Shown here: piece after piece, positions 25,848 through 33,525 of the stretch
Layout: every line of letters begins with the position of its first letter
Position numbering within the stretch: position 1 is the stretch's first letter
Assembly (NCBI GenBank): GCA_937920345.1
Contig: CALGVA010000046.1
Coordinates: 1-64,000 of the forward strand
Direction of reading: 5' to 3'
DNA: 64,000 nt
Source: an uncultured Lachnospiraceae bacterium
GTDB lineage: Bacteria; Bacillota; Clostridia; Lachnospirales; Lachnospiraceae
Notes under the pieces: model-generated
The model's input: the letters and a program-made list of their open reading frames with translations, nothing else
Told to the model about the DNA's origin: nothing
Databases searched by the model: none
Program-made: the position numbers and the translations under genes

Positions 25848-26777
25848 ATGAGGGAATATTTGAAGCGAATCAAAAATTTTACAGAACAGGTTAAAAGAGC
25901 CCGATATTATGGAAATACATTCTATAAAATGGTGTGCTTTTTATTTCAAAAAATGGGCTATTCCAATGATGTCCTTTTGTTCTTGGAGGTGCGTAATAAA
26001 GTTAGCGGTTATGTTAGAAGAAAATATCATAAAGAGCTGGAGAAGATGAATTACAGCGACAAAAAATGTGAAGACAATAACGAAGATGTCTGGGTATGCT
26101 GGCTTCAGGGGATAGAGAATGCGCCTGCCATTGTGCAGAAATGTTTTGAATCAGTCCAATACTGGCTTGATAAGAAAACGATTCACTTAATTACAGAAGA
26201 CAATTTATCTACCTATATTACAATGCCTCAATATATATATGCGAAATGGAAAAAAGGCATAATAAGCAGCGCTCATTTTTCTGATGCTGTGAGACTGGAG
26301 TTATTAACAAAATATGGTGGTATCTGGATAGACGCTACAGTTTTATTGAGTGGAAATATCCCGGATTATATTGAGCAATCCTCCTTTTTTATATTTCAAA
26401 CAGAAAAATGTGATATTACAAAAAAGGGCGAAAACTGGTTTATCAAGTCAAATAGAAATAATCGTATATTACTGGCTACAAAGCATCTGTATTATGAGTT
26501 TTTAAGAAAAGAAGGAAAAATAAAAGATTATTTTATAACATTTATTTTGATGGCGATGGCTATAGAAAAGTATCCGGAGGACTGGAACAGAATGCCAAAG
26601 ATTCCAAATGCAGTTCCGTTGATGCTGGGAAATGTATTGCCTGATAAATATGATGAAGCGTATTGGGATGAAATACGTAGACTTGGTACAATTCATAAAT
26701 TGACATATAAGCTGGATCTGCCGGAAGAGGCCGATGATACATATTATGGACATATCATTAATGAAAGCGTGCAATAG
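25848..26777 (+). CDS. Capsular-polysaccharide-type glycosyltransferase (GT32-like)
   Basis: 309 residues. The region VWVCWLQGIENAPAIVQKCFES near residue 83, and HFSDAVRLELLTKYGGIWIDATVLL near 144 are the typical blocks of the Caps_synth/GT32 fold: a DXD-like metal site (WID) after YGG. It probably transfers a hexose from a nucleotide sugar. Four bases separate it from the polymerase gene, so they are co-transcribed and probably coupled. AT-rich. A 110-base gap to licD follows with no terminator seen. Confidence 0.85.
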   Translation: MREYLKRIKNFTEQVKRARYYGNTFYKMVCFLFQKMGYSNDVLLFLEVRNKVSGYVRRKYHKELEKMNYSDKKCEDNNEDVWVCWLQGIENAPAIVQKCFESVQYWLDKKTIHLITEDNLSTYITMPQYIYAKWKKGIISSAHFSDAVRLELLTKYGGIWIDATVLLSGNIPDYIEQSSFFIFQTEKCDITKKGENWFIKSNRNNRILLATKHLYYEFLRKEGKIKDYFITFILMAMAIEKYPEDWNRMPKIPNAVPLMLGNVLPDKYDEAYWDEIRRLGTIHKLTYKLDLPEEADDTYYGHIINESVQ

Positions 26778-26887
26778 ACATAAATGCGTGCACATTATCC
26801 ATTTTAATTACGAGTGCACGGGGCAATAGATTCGTATTTGCGGTTCTAATATTTTGGAGCTTCGATTTAAAGGGAGATAGATATAGC

Positions 26888-27730
26888 ATGAATGAAATTC
26901 AGCAGAAAATATTAGATATATTTATAGAAATAGATAAAGTTTGTGTAAAACATAATCTGCGCTATTACGCGATAGGCGGAACTTGCTTAGGCGCGGTGAG
27001 GCATAAGGGATTTATTTCATGGGATGATGATATAGACATTGCTATGCCGGATAAAGATTTTAAAAAATTTATGGTGGCTGCCCAAAAAGAATTGCCTGAA
27101 AGTCTTGCATTAATAACATTGGAATCAACGGAACACAGAGGCTTTTTATGTGCGAAGGTTCATGATGTCAATACAACGTTTATAGAAAGCCATATGAAAG
27201 AATACAAGGAAGAATATTCAGGAATATTTGTTGATATAATGCCGCTATACGGGATACCGGAAAACAAAGTGAAAAAGAAGCTGTTTATTTCTATAGTAGT
27301 CATGTTATTGAAATTAAATTACAAGAGGCAGCTGGCTTATAGCAAGCGCTGGAGTGTTGCAGGGAAAATGTTGTGGATTACTATGAGACCGGTTAATTGT
27401 ATGGTTCATTACGATTTTTACATAAAAATATGGAAAAAGCTTGTAGAGAAATATGATTTTGACGCTGCCAGATATACAGGGTATCTCTGGTCTACGAAAA
27501 TACGGGAAAAAGATTTGATTTTTGAAAAAGCATGGTTTGATCATTATGTTGAATTGCCGTTTGAAAACATTAAAATGAGATGTCCGTGTAACTGGAATGA
27601 ATATTTAATAAAGCAGTTTGGTGATTATATGCAGTTACCTCCGGAGGATCAGAGAACAAATCATGGAAATGGTGCAATTATAGATTTATATCAATCGTAC
27701 AAAGTCTATCAGCAGGAAATGCCTAATTGA
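26888..27730 (+). CDS. LicD-family phosphotransferase
   Basis: 280 residues. The LicD signature is clear: YYAIGGTCLGAVRHKGFI then WDDDIDIAMP with the metal-binding Asp cluster (about residues 30-58), and EYSGIFVDIMPLYGIPEN near 115. LicD enzymes transfer phosphocholine or other CDP-linked alditol phosphates (as in fukutin-type enzymes) to glycans. The next gene encodes a CDP-glycerol-type cytidylyltransferase and not a choline kinase or LicC-type enzyme, so glycerol-phosphate decoration is the simpler inference. AAAGGGAG precedes the ATG. AT-rich. Confidence 0.9.
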   Translation: MNEIQQKILDIFIEIDKVCVKHNLRYYAIGGTCLGAVRHKGFISWDDDIDIAMPDKDFKKFMVAAQKELPESLALITLESTEHRGFLCAKVHDVNTTFIESHMKEYKEEYSGIFVDIMPLYGIPENKVKKKLFISIVVMLLKLNYKRQLAYSKRWSVAGKMLWITMRPVNCMVHYDFYIKIWKKLVEKYDFDAARYTGYLWSTKIREKDLIFEKAWFDHYVELPFENIKMRCPCNWNEYLIKQFGDYMQLPPEDQRTNHGNGAIIDLYQSYKVYQQEMPN

Positions 27731-27790
27731 CATATTGTAGGTTTATACAATAAAAATGGAATGAGATTACTACTGAAGGAGAAAGTAACT

Positions 27791-28225
27791 ATGACGATCG
27801 GCTATACTACAGGAGTTTACGACCTTTTTCATATAGGCCATCTGAATCTTCTTAAAAATGCAAAAGGAATGTGCGACAAACTGATTGTCGGGATAACGGT
27901 GGACGAACTGGTCAGCTATAAGGGGAAGAAAGCGATGATCCCGTTTGAAGACCGCATTGAAATTGTCAGAAGCTGCAAATATGTAGATGCCGCAGTCCCA
28001 CAGTATGACATGGACAAGCTGGCTGCCTGTAAAAAGCTGGGGGCGGATTTTCTCTTCGTCGGAGATGACTGGTACGCGACTGACAAATGGCGGGAGTATG
28101 AAAGAGAGTTTAATGAGGCAAATATCCAGATCATTTATTTCCCTTATACACAGGGGATGTCATCAACACAGATCAGAAAAGCGTTACAGGCGGTCAGGGA
28201 GAATGACCTGATGGATGTCAAGTAA
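27791..28225 (+). CDS. Glycerol-3-phosphate cytidylyltransferase-like enzyme (TagD family)
   Basis: 144 residues. Nucleotidyltransferase marks are TTGVYDLFHIGHLNLL (HIGH), the KAMIPFEDRIEIV block and the C-terminal TQGMSSTQIRK (ISSTxI equivalent). Size and motifs fit TagD, which makes CDP-glycerol from CTP and glycerol-3-phosphate; related family members act on other small phosphorylated alcohols. The ATG at 27791 is used, not the in-frame ATG at 27761, because AAGGAG lies at 27776-27781. Next to licD, it probably provides the activated donor for glycan decoration. Base composition returns towards the genome average in this gene. Confidence 0.88.
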   Translation: MTIGYTTGVYDLFHIGHLNLLKNAKGMCDKLIVGITVDELVSYKGKKAMIPFEDRIEIVRSCKYVDAAVPQYDMDKLAACKKLGADFLFVGDDWYATDKWREYEREFNEANIQIIYFPYTQGMSSTQIRKALQAVRENDLMDVK

Positions 28226-28249
28226 ACGGCTTATAAGGAGAGGAGAACA

Positions 28250-29293
28250 ATGGAGGCTGATAAGAAGTATTGCATGAGTTCATTTCTGATGTTCCGCACG
28301 ATTGCGGATAGTGAGAAATGTTTTAAGGAAGGGATAACTCCCAGACTGCTTAATGGATTTACGCAGAGGAAGGGGATTCATGACAGCACGCAGCTGGAAG
28401 AATATCTGAGGACACGGGTAGAACGGGCGGCGGCGGACGGCAAAATGGCTTTAGCCCTGAGTGGGGGAATTGATTCTGCGATTCTGGCAAAATTTATGCC
28501 CAGAGGTTCGGTTGCATACACGTTCAAGTGTGTTGTGCCGGGCATTGAAGTGGTGGATGAGACGAAGGCGGCGGCTGAATATGCCAGAGCGTGCGGACTG
28601 GAGCATAGGGTTGTTGAGATATACTGGGAAGATTTCGAGAAGTATGCACCGTTATTGATGCGGCATAAGGGAATGCCGGTCCATTCGATAGAAGTCCAGA
28701 TTTATAAGGCAGCTTTGCGGGCTAAGGAAGAGGGCATGGATGGATTCATATTTGGCGAAACGGCAGATGCCTTATATGGTGGTTTGAATGGATTATTGTC
28801 AAAAGATTGGCTGATAGGTGAGTTCATAGACAGATATACATATGTGAAGCCTTATCATGTTTTGAGAGAGGCCGAATTAATACTTGAACCGTATTTTTGT
28901 TGTCTTATAGACGGTTATGTTGATGTACATAAATTTATGTCAGGATTTTTTTATAAGGAATCACTTAATTCCTATGTATCGGCTTTAGAGACTGCGGGAA
29001 CTTCAGGAATTTATCCGTATGCGGAGACTTATCTGGCAGAACCATTGAATTATGCTCGAATACGGAGCGGTGAAAATAAGTATCTGGTTCGTGAAGTCTT
29101 CAATAGATTGTATCCAGGCTGGTCTGTGCCGAAGAAAACGCCGATGCCGCGGCCTATGAATGAATGGTTTCAGTCCTGGAACGGTCCTGTGCGACAGGAA
29201 TTTATTCCCCATTGTACTGACCACATGACAGGGGATCAGAAATGGCTTGTGTGGTGTCTTGAGAAGTTTTTGGATTTGTGTGAGGAAAGATAA
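28250..29293 (+). CDS. Asparagine-synthase-like ATP-pyrophosphatase without glutaminase domain
   Basis: 347 residues. The PP-loop ALSGGIDSAI (about residues 68-77) and the later FIFGETADALYGG match the synthetase half of AsnB. The N-terminal class II glutaminase domain, which would begin with Cys2, is missing: the protein starts with ~40 unrelated residues. Such stand-alone domains activate a carboxyl group by adenylation and amidate it with ammonia or an amine; in glycan clusters they may amidate uronic acids or attach an amine. No amidotransferase partner is visible in the window. AGGAGAGGAG precedes the ATG. Context within the glycan operon is clear, the reaction is not. Confidence 0.8.
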   Translation: MEADKKYCMSSFLMFRTIADSEKCFKEGITPRLLNGFTQRKGIHDSTQLEEYLRTRVERAAADGKMALALSGGIDSAILAKFMPRGSVAYTFKCVVPGIEVVDETKAAAEYARACGLEHRVVEIYWEDFEKYAPLLMRHKGMPVHSIEVQIYKAALRAKEEGMDGFIFGETADALYGGLNGLLSKDWLIGEFIDRYTYVKPYHVLREAELILEPYFCCLIDGYVDVHKFMSGFFYKESLNSYVSALETAGTSGIYPYAETYLAEPLNYARIRSGENKYLVREVFNRLYPGWSVPKKTPMPRPMNEWFQSWNGPVRQEFIPHCTDHMTGDQKWLVWCLEKFLDLCEER

Positions 29294-29294
29294 T

Positions 29295-29570
29295 ATGAGT
29301 AGAATTTCGTTAAGATTCGCCGCTGCTGCAGGGATTATTACTGGTTCAGGGTTAAATATCCTGCACCCTGACACCGGTAAGCAGATCATAGGATATCAGA
29401 TTCCGGACTGGAGCGGCTATAAGAATTTTGTCTGTGAACTTGCCGGGAAAATTCCCGGTATGCGTTATGTCGGATGGGATATTATCAAGGATGCAGAGGG
29501 AAACTTCTGTGTGATTGAAGGAAATAAAGATGTGAGGGTATTAAATTGTGTACAGACGGTCAAAATCTGA
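29295..29570 (+). pseudogene. C-terminal remnant of a sugar-transfer-associated ATP-grasp protein
   Basis: An ~91-codon frame starting one base after the Asn-synthase stop. NILHPDTGKQIIGYQIPDW and MRYVGWDIIKDAEGNFCVIEGN match the last part of ATP-grasp proteins of the sugar-transfer-associated type, where GWDI and the final E-G-N are metal and ATP ligands. The N-terminal two thirds, including the phosphate-binding loop, are absent both here and in other frames upstream, where the Asn-synthase gene lies. It has no good ribosome site. It is best read as the stub left by a deletion when this cassette was exchanged. It overlaps the flippase start by 25 bases. Confidence 0.75.
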
Positions 29571-31006
29571 TAAAAAAATACCAAAGCCTTCCGGTTCAAC
29601 TGAAGGCTTCATTCTGGTTTCTGATATGCGCTTTTTTACAAAAGGGGATATCAGTAATTACGACCCCGATCTTTACAAGACTGCTTTCCACGGCAGAATA
29701 CGGCAGATATAATGTCTTCAATTCATGGCTTGGAATTGTCGGGATATTTGTATCGTTAAACCTGTCATACGGGGTGTACGGACAGGGACTGGTGAAATTT
29801 GAGGAAGAGGAAAAGGAATTTTCCTCTTCGCTTCAGGGTTTATCCATAACACTGGTTGCCGGATGGACAGTCATTTATTTCTTGTTCCGTGATTTTTGGA
29901 ATGATTTGTTTTCATTAACCACGGTACAGATGCTTTCTATGCTGGTTATGATCTGGGCGACTGCTGCATTCGGGTTCTGGGCAGTTGCCCAGAGGGTGCA
30001 TTATAAATATAAAATGTTGGTTTTTATCACGCTTGCCGTATCAATAGCAAAGCCTGCGGCGGGTGTTTTTTTTGTGATTCATGCACAGGATAAAGTGACA
30101 GCACGCATTCTGGGACTGGCATTGGTGGAACTGATCGGATATTCTGCGCTGTTCTGCGCCCAGATGCTGGGTGGAAAGAAGTTCTACAGTGCTAAATTCT
30201 GGACACATGCATTATTATTTAATCTGCCGCTTATCCCTCATTATCTTTCTCAGACTGTCCTTAATAATGCAGACAGGATCATGATCGAACGCATGACGGG
30301 TGCGGACGATGCGGGAGTATACAGTCTTGCCTATTCGGTGTCCCTGATCATGACGCTTTTTAATACGGCCTTACTGCAGACGCTCAGTCCGTGGATCTAT
30401 AAAAAGATAAAAGCAAAGAGGATTCAGGACATTGCTTCGGCAGCATATATCACACTCGTTCTTATTGCGGCGGTCAATATTCTGCTGATCGCTTTTGCAC
30501 CTGAGGCGGTTGCCATATTCGCACCAGAAACTTACCATGATGCGATATGGGTGATACCGCCGGTTGCCATGAGTGTGTATTTTATGTACAGTTATGATTT
30601 GTTTGCAAAGTTTGCCTTCTATTATGAGAAAACAAGGTTTATCATGACTGCCAGTGTGACAGGGGCTGCTGTAAATATTGTATTAAATTATATATTTATC
30701 AGGCTGTTTGGCTATCAGGCAGCAGGATATACGACGCTTGCCTGTTATATAATCTATGATATCGGTCATTTCTTTTTCATGAATAAGGTATGTGACGAGT
30801 ATTGTGGCGGTATAAGGCCTTATAATGTAAAAATATTATTGACGATTACGGTTTCTTTTATGCTGTCTGGATTTATACTGCTGTTTACATATAAGTGTGT
30901 TTTCTTGCGATATAGTATTATTGCGGGGCTTTTCATATTGATTATTTATAAAAGAAAAAAGATAACCTGCCTGCTGCGTAAGATGATTGAAATAAGGAAT
31001 ACGTGA
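29546..31006 (+). CDS. Oligosaccharide flippase (Wzx/PST family)
   Basis: 486 residues with about 12-14 hydrophobic spans. The N-terminal block FLQKGISVITTPIFTRLLSTAEYGRYNVFNSW is the standard PST/Wzx opening, and AGVYSLAYSVSLIMTLFNTAL with WIYKK is the usual middle motif. It moves lipid-linked repeat units across the membrane. The start is probably TTG at 29546 with GAGGG at 29534-29538, inside the ATP-grasp remnant. If that is right the flippase depends on sequence of the broken gene for its translation signals. Average base composition. Confidence 0.9.
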   Translation: MCTDGQNLIKKYQSLPVQLKASFWFLICAFLQKGISVITTPIFTRLLSTAEYGRYNVFNSWLGIVGIFVSLNLSYGVYGQGLVKFEEEEKEFSSSLQGLSITLVAGWTVIYFLFRDFWNDLFSLTTVQMLSMLVMIWATAAFGFWAVAQRVHYKYKMLVFITLAVSIAKPAAGVFFVIHAQDKVTARILGLALVELIGYSALFCAQMLGGKKFYSAKFWTHALLFNLPLIPHYLSQTVLNNADRIMIERMTGADDAGVYSLAYSVSLIMTLFNTALLQTLSPWIYKKIKAKRIQDIASAAYITLVLIAAVNILLIAFAPEAVAIFAPETYHDAIWVIPPVAMSVYFMYSYDLFAKFAFYYEKTRFIMTASVTGAAVNIVLNYIFIRLFGYQAAGYTTLACYIIYDIGHFFFMNKVCDEYCGGIRPYNVKILLTITVSFMLSGFILLFTYKCVFLRYSIIAGLFILIIYKRKKITCLLRKMIEIRNT

Positions 31007-31036
31007 AAATGAAACGGGGGCATCGGGATACTTTTT

Positions 31037-31987
31037 ATGGTGCTGGGGCATATGCATTTCAGTAAGACATTTAATTATTACATATTTGGTTTTCATATGC
31101 CGCTTTTTTTCATGATATCCGGATATTTGTATAGAAGACCGGCTTCCATATATATGGCGGTCAGCAGGAAAGCAAAGAGTCTCCTGATTCCGTATTTATC
31201 GTTTGGAATCGGGTATTGCCTTTTATGGATGATGAGATTTAGAAGAGAAGATCAGAGTGCTTTTGGGCCGCTTTGGTCATTACTTTTGAATGGAACAGAG
31301 GGTCTGGTGATTGAGTCGGCGTTGTGGTTTTTACCAACATTGTTTATCGTATATATTATATTTGTGTTGATTGACCGGATAATCCCCAAGACTACATCTA
31401 AGATATACATTGTTAGCATGCTTACCCTGACAGGGTGTATGACTGCAAGACTGCTTTTTGATATCGGGGGGGGGTATTTTTGGGCAGCGCTATCAGCAAG
31501 CGGCTTGTTTGTGATAGGAATATGCGTTAAGGAATATGCAGATAATTTGAAGACGAAATGGACAGCTGTGTATAAAGCCATTCTGTTTTTGTGCATTGCC
31601 ACTGCTAATATGTTACTGATCTATTTGAATGGTGATGTGAATATGAGAACAGGAGAGTGGGCATTTTTGCCATTAACATATATAAATGCCATAGTGGGGA
31701 CATGGGTCTATCTATGCGTTTCTGTTTTTATTTATAAAAGAATGAATTTTTTATCAAAAATCTTGTGTTATATCGGGAAGAACTCTATTGTGTTTGTCTG
31801 TACGAATCATCTGACGATTATGGTTGGTGAGAAAATGATGGAAATAGTGCAGAATTTTGGATTTCCAAATCATTATGTTTTACAGGAGATATTGGTCTTT
31901 ATGATATCTGTCATTATTATGACAGGAATCTCCGAGATTTTTTCGCGTACGAAATTGAGGTTGTTTATAGGACATGCGGGGCAGTAG
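31037..31987 (+). CDS. Membrane acyltransferase (acyltransferase-3/OafA type), 5' end probably frameshifted
   Basis: 316 residues with about ten spans. VLGHMHFS and FGFHMPLFFMISGYLY are the family's catalytic His region. It would O-acetylate (or otherwise acylate) the glycan. The normal start is disturbed. Upstream codons 31019-31036 still encode GIGILF, the conserved residues before MVLGH, but an in-frame TGA at 31010 closes the frame. An ATG with ribosome site AAGGA lies at 31009 in another frame. Removing one G from the GGGGG at 31016-31020 would join this ATG to the gene. The ATG at 31037 has no good ribosome site. The final codons and the stop are formed by cutC-derived sequence. It also contains a nine-G tract. 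Confidence 0.75.
   Translation: MVLGHMHFSKTFNYYIFGFHMPLFFMISGYLYRRPASIYMAVSRKAKSLLIPYLSFGIGYCLLWMMRFRREDQSAFGPLWSLLLNGTEGLVIESALWFLPTLFIVYIIFVLIDRIIPKTTSKIYIVSMLTLTGCMTARLLFDIGGGYFWAALSASGLFVIGICVKEYADNLKTKWTAVYKAILFLCIATANMLLIYLNGDVNMRTGEWAFLPLTYINAIVGTWVYLCVSVFIYKRMNFLSKILCYIGKNSIVFVCTNHLTIMVGEKMMEIVQNFGFPNHYVLQEILVFMISVIIMTGISEIFSRTKLRLFIGHAGQ
31466..31474 (+). repeat. Nine-G tract inside the acyltransferase coding region
   Basis: Nine consecutive G residues encode three Gly codons in IGGGYF. A change by one or two bases would shift the frame and stop the protein early. Intragenic G tracts of this length are typical contingency sites elsewhere. Confidence 0.75.
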
Positions 31988-32060
31988 GAGTACAAGAACC
32001 GGCAGAGCGCAGGACTTTCTGACCTGTTCAGACAAGGCGATACCCGGTGAAATGCCGTCC
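31976..32060 (-). pseudogene. Fragment of a cutC copy
   Basis: 85 bases align without gaps to 34086-34170 inside the intact cutC gene, with about 75 matches counted by eye. On the minus strand it still reads ISPGIALSEQVRKSC against TSPGIALFEQVRKSC in CutC. It follows the acyltransferase immediately and supplies that gene's last codons and stop. Confidence 0.85.
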
Positions 32061-32348
32061 ACGCGGGTGACCTATCCGCAAGGGATTACGACAGAAGCGG
32101 ACTGTCAGACAAACAGAGATGCCGCGAGCCTGTTTCATTTAAACTCAGTGGCAGTTGAATACGGGGGAAATGGTGTGCCGGATTGCCGGCGGGCGAGGCT
32201 GGTGCATATCTGATTGGGAGCGTTCATTGATGTTTTAGGCTTAAATGCAAGGACGGTGGCTGCGAGAGTGCTTATAACAGAGTTACTGCATAGAAATCAA
32301 ACACTTTGAAACAAACGAAAAAACGTTTAAATTTTTCCTCGGACACTA
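32061..32348. other. Intergenic stretch without recognisable gene
   Basis: No convincing gene on either strand. The short frames present lack ribosome sites and known motifs. Composition changes from average to AT-rich near 32290. It may hold further decayed remnants of the rearrangement that left the cutC fragment. Confidence 0.5.
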
Positions 32349-32377
32349 TTGACATTAGGATGTAAATCCACTAGAAT
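32349..32377 (+). promoter_or_regulatory. Strong sigma-A promoter for the Rpn gene
   Basis: TTGACA (32349-32354), 17 bases, TAGAAT (32372-32377): 11 of 12 consensus bases. It gives a leader of about 150 bases. The leader contains the complementary segments CGGCAGG and CCTGCCG shortly before the ribosome site, which could form a hairpin. Confidence 0.8.
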
Positions 32378-32534
32378 AAATCCATCAAAGGAATTCTAAC
32401 AGGTGTGCGTTCTGCACGTTCAAGACAACTTCTGTCAGATTTTTCACTTTGAGCACAACAGAAAAACGGCAGGAGATAAGACGAACGGGCGTTGGATGCG
32501 ATGACATGCCCTGCCGCATATAAGGAGGGTGACT

Positions 32535-33455
32535 ATGCCAAAGCAAAAGAAACGAAAGAACAGGACGCAGAAAAATGTCAACCGACAGCCAGACCAGAAG
32601 CGGATGCAACGGGATGTGAAGGACAGGCTATTCCGTTATCTGTTCGAGAAGGATAGGGATGCGCTTCTGGAACTGTATAATGCGCTGAATGGGACGGATT
32701 ACCGTGACCCGTGGCAGCTTGAGATCGTGACGATCGAAAGCGCGGTGTATGTCGTGATGAAGAACGATCTGGCCTATATCCTGTCCGGCACGATGAGCAT
32801 GTATGAGCATCAGAGCACATACAGCCCGAACCTGCCGGTGCGTTTTCTGATTTATCTCGCGCAGGAATACCAGACGGTGATAGAGCAGGCGGAGAGAAGC
32901 TTGTATGGAACTGGGCAGATCAGCCTACCGACACCGCAATGCGTTGTCTTCTATAATGGTACGAAGGAGATGCCGGAGGAGTGTACGCTCAGGCTGTCAG
33001 ACGCTTTTGAGAACAGGAGGGCGCGTGCGGATGTGGAACTGACCGTACGGATGCTGAACATCAACTATGGACATAATGAGCGGCTGATGGAAAAGTGCAA
33101 AGTTTTAGAAGAATATTCAAAGCTTGTGGACATAACACGGGATTACATGCTTGAGACAAAAGATATACAGATCGCTTTGAGCAGGGCGATAGAGTATTGT
33201 ATCGAAAATGGAATTTTAAAAGAATTCCTGTTGAAGAACCGTGCGGAGGTATTGGGAATGCTATTGGAAGAGTTTGATGCAGAGAAGTATGAAAGGACAT
33301 TGCGCAGCGAGGGCCGGGAAGAAGGGCTGCGTTGCAGCATCGAGATCATGCAGGAGACGAATGTTTCGAGGAATTTGGCGAAGAGGAAACTGATGGAAAA
33401 GTATTTTCTCTCAGAGGAAGAGGCGGAGGGGAAACTGCTTTTGTACTGGAGTTAG
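32535..33455 (+). CDS. Rpn-family PD-(D/E)XK nuclease / transposase-like protein
   Basis: About 306 residues. A Lys/Arg-rich start is followed by DRLFRYLFEKDRDALLELYNALNGTDY, the typical Rpn/PDDEXK opening. LEIVTIESAVYVVMKNDLAYIL holds the acidic catalytic strand, and SMYEHQSTYSPNLPVRFLIYL is the conserved E-x-Q block. The C-terminal part is helical with Glu-rich repeats and an SEGREEGL motif usual for this family. Rpn proteins are DNA endonucleases that raise RecA-independent recombination. The ATG at 32535 is chosen because AAGGAGG lies six bases before it; the GTG at 32529 is inside that site. The gene has its own strong promoter and is bracketed by duplicated pieces of its neighbours. Confidence 0.88.
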   Translation: MPKQKKRKNRTQKNVNRQPDQKRMQRDVKDRLFRYLFEKDRDALLELYNALNGTDYRDPWQLEIVTIESAVYVVMKNDLAYILSGTMSMYEHQSTYSPNLPVRFLIYLAQEYQTVIEQAERSLYGTGQISLPTPQCVVFYNGTKEMPEECTLRLSDAFENRRARADVELTVRMLNINYGHNERLMEKCKVLEEYSKLVDITRDYMLETKDIQIALSRAIEYCIENGILKEFLLKNRAEVLGMLLEEFDAEKYERTLRSEGREEGLRCSIEIMQETNVSRNLAKRKLMEKYFLSEEEAEGKLLLYWS

Positions 33456-33467
33456 AAGATTCAACCT

Positions 33468-33525
33468 TTTTGGATTTCTCAATCCTTGTGTTTTACAGGA
33501 GATTATTGGCTTTTATGATATCTGT
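33468..33525 (+). pseudogene. Fragment of an acyltransferase copy
   Basis: 58 bases align to 31855-31911 in the 3' part of the acyltransferase gene with high identity and one single-base gap. The fragment begins 13 bases after the Rpn stop and runs into the 3' end of cutC, providing the cutC stop codon. Confidence 0.8.

Noticed and set aside
31880..32062. Minus-strand 60-codon frame resembling CutC
   Set aside because: Kept only as a gene fragment: the similarity is limited to the 85-base duplicated piece and both ends are unrelated sequence.
32349..33455. Rpn gene as a conventional insertion sequence
   Set aside because: No terminal inverted repeats or short target duplication at its edges; the flanking copies are pieces of neighbouring genes.
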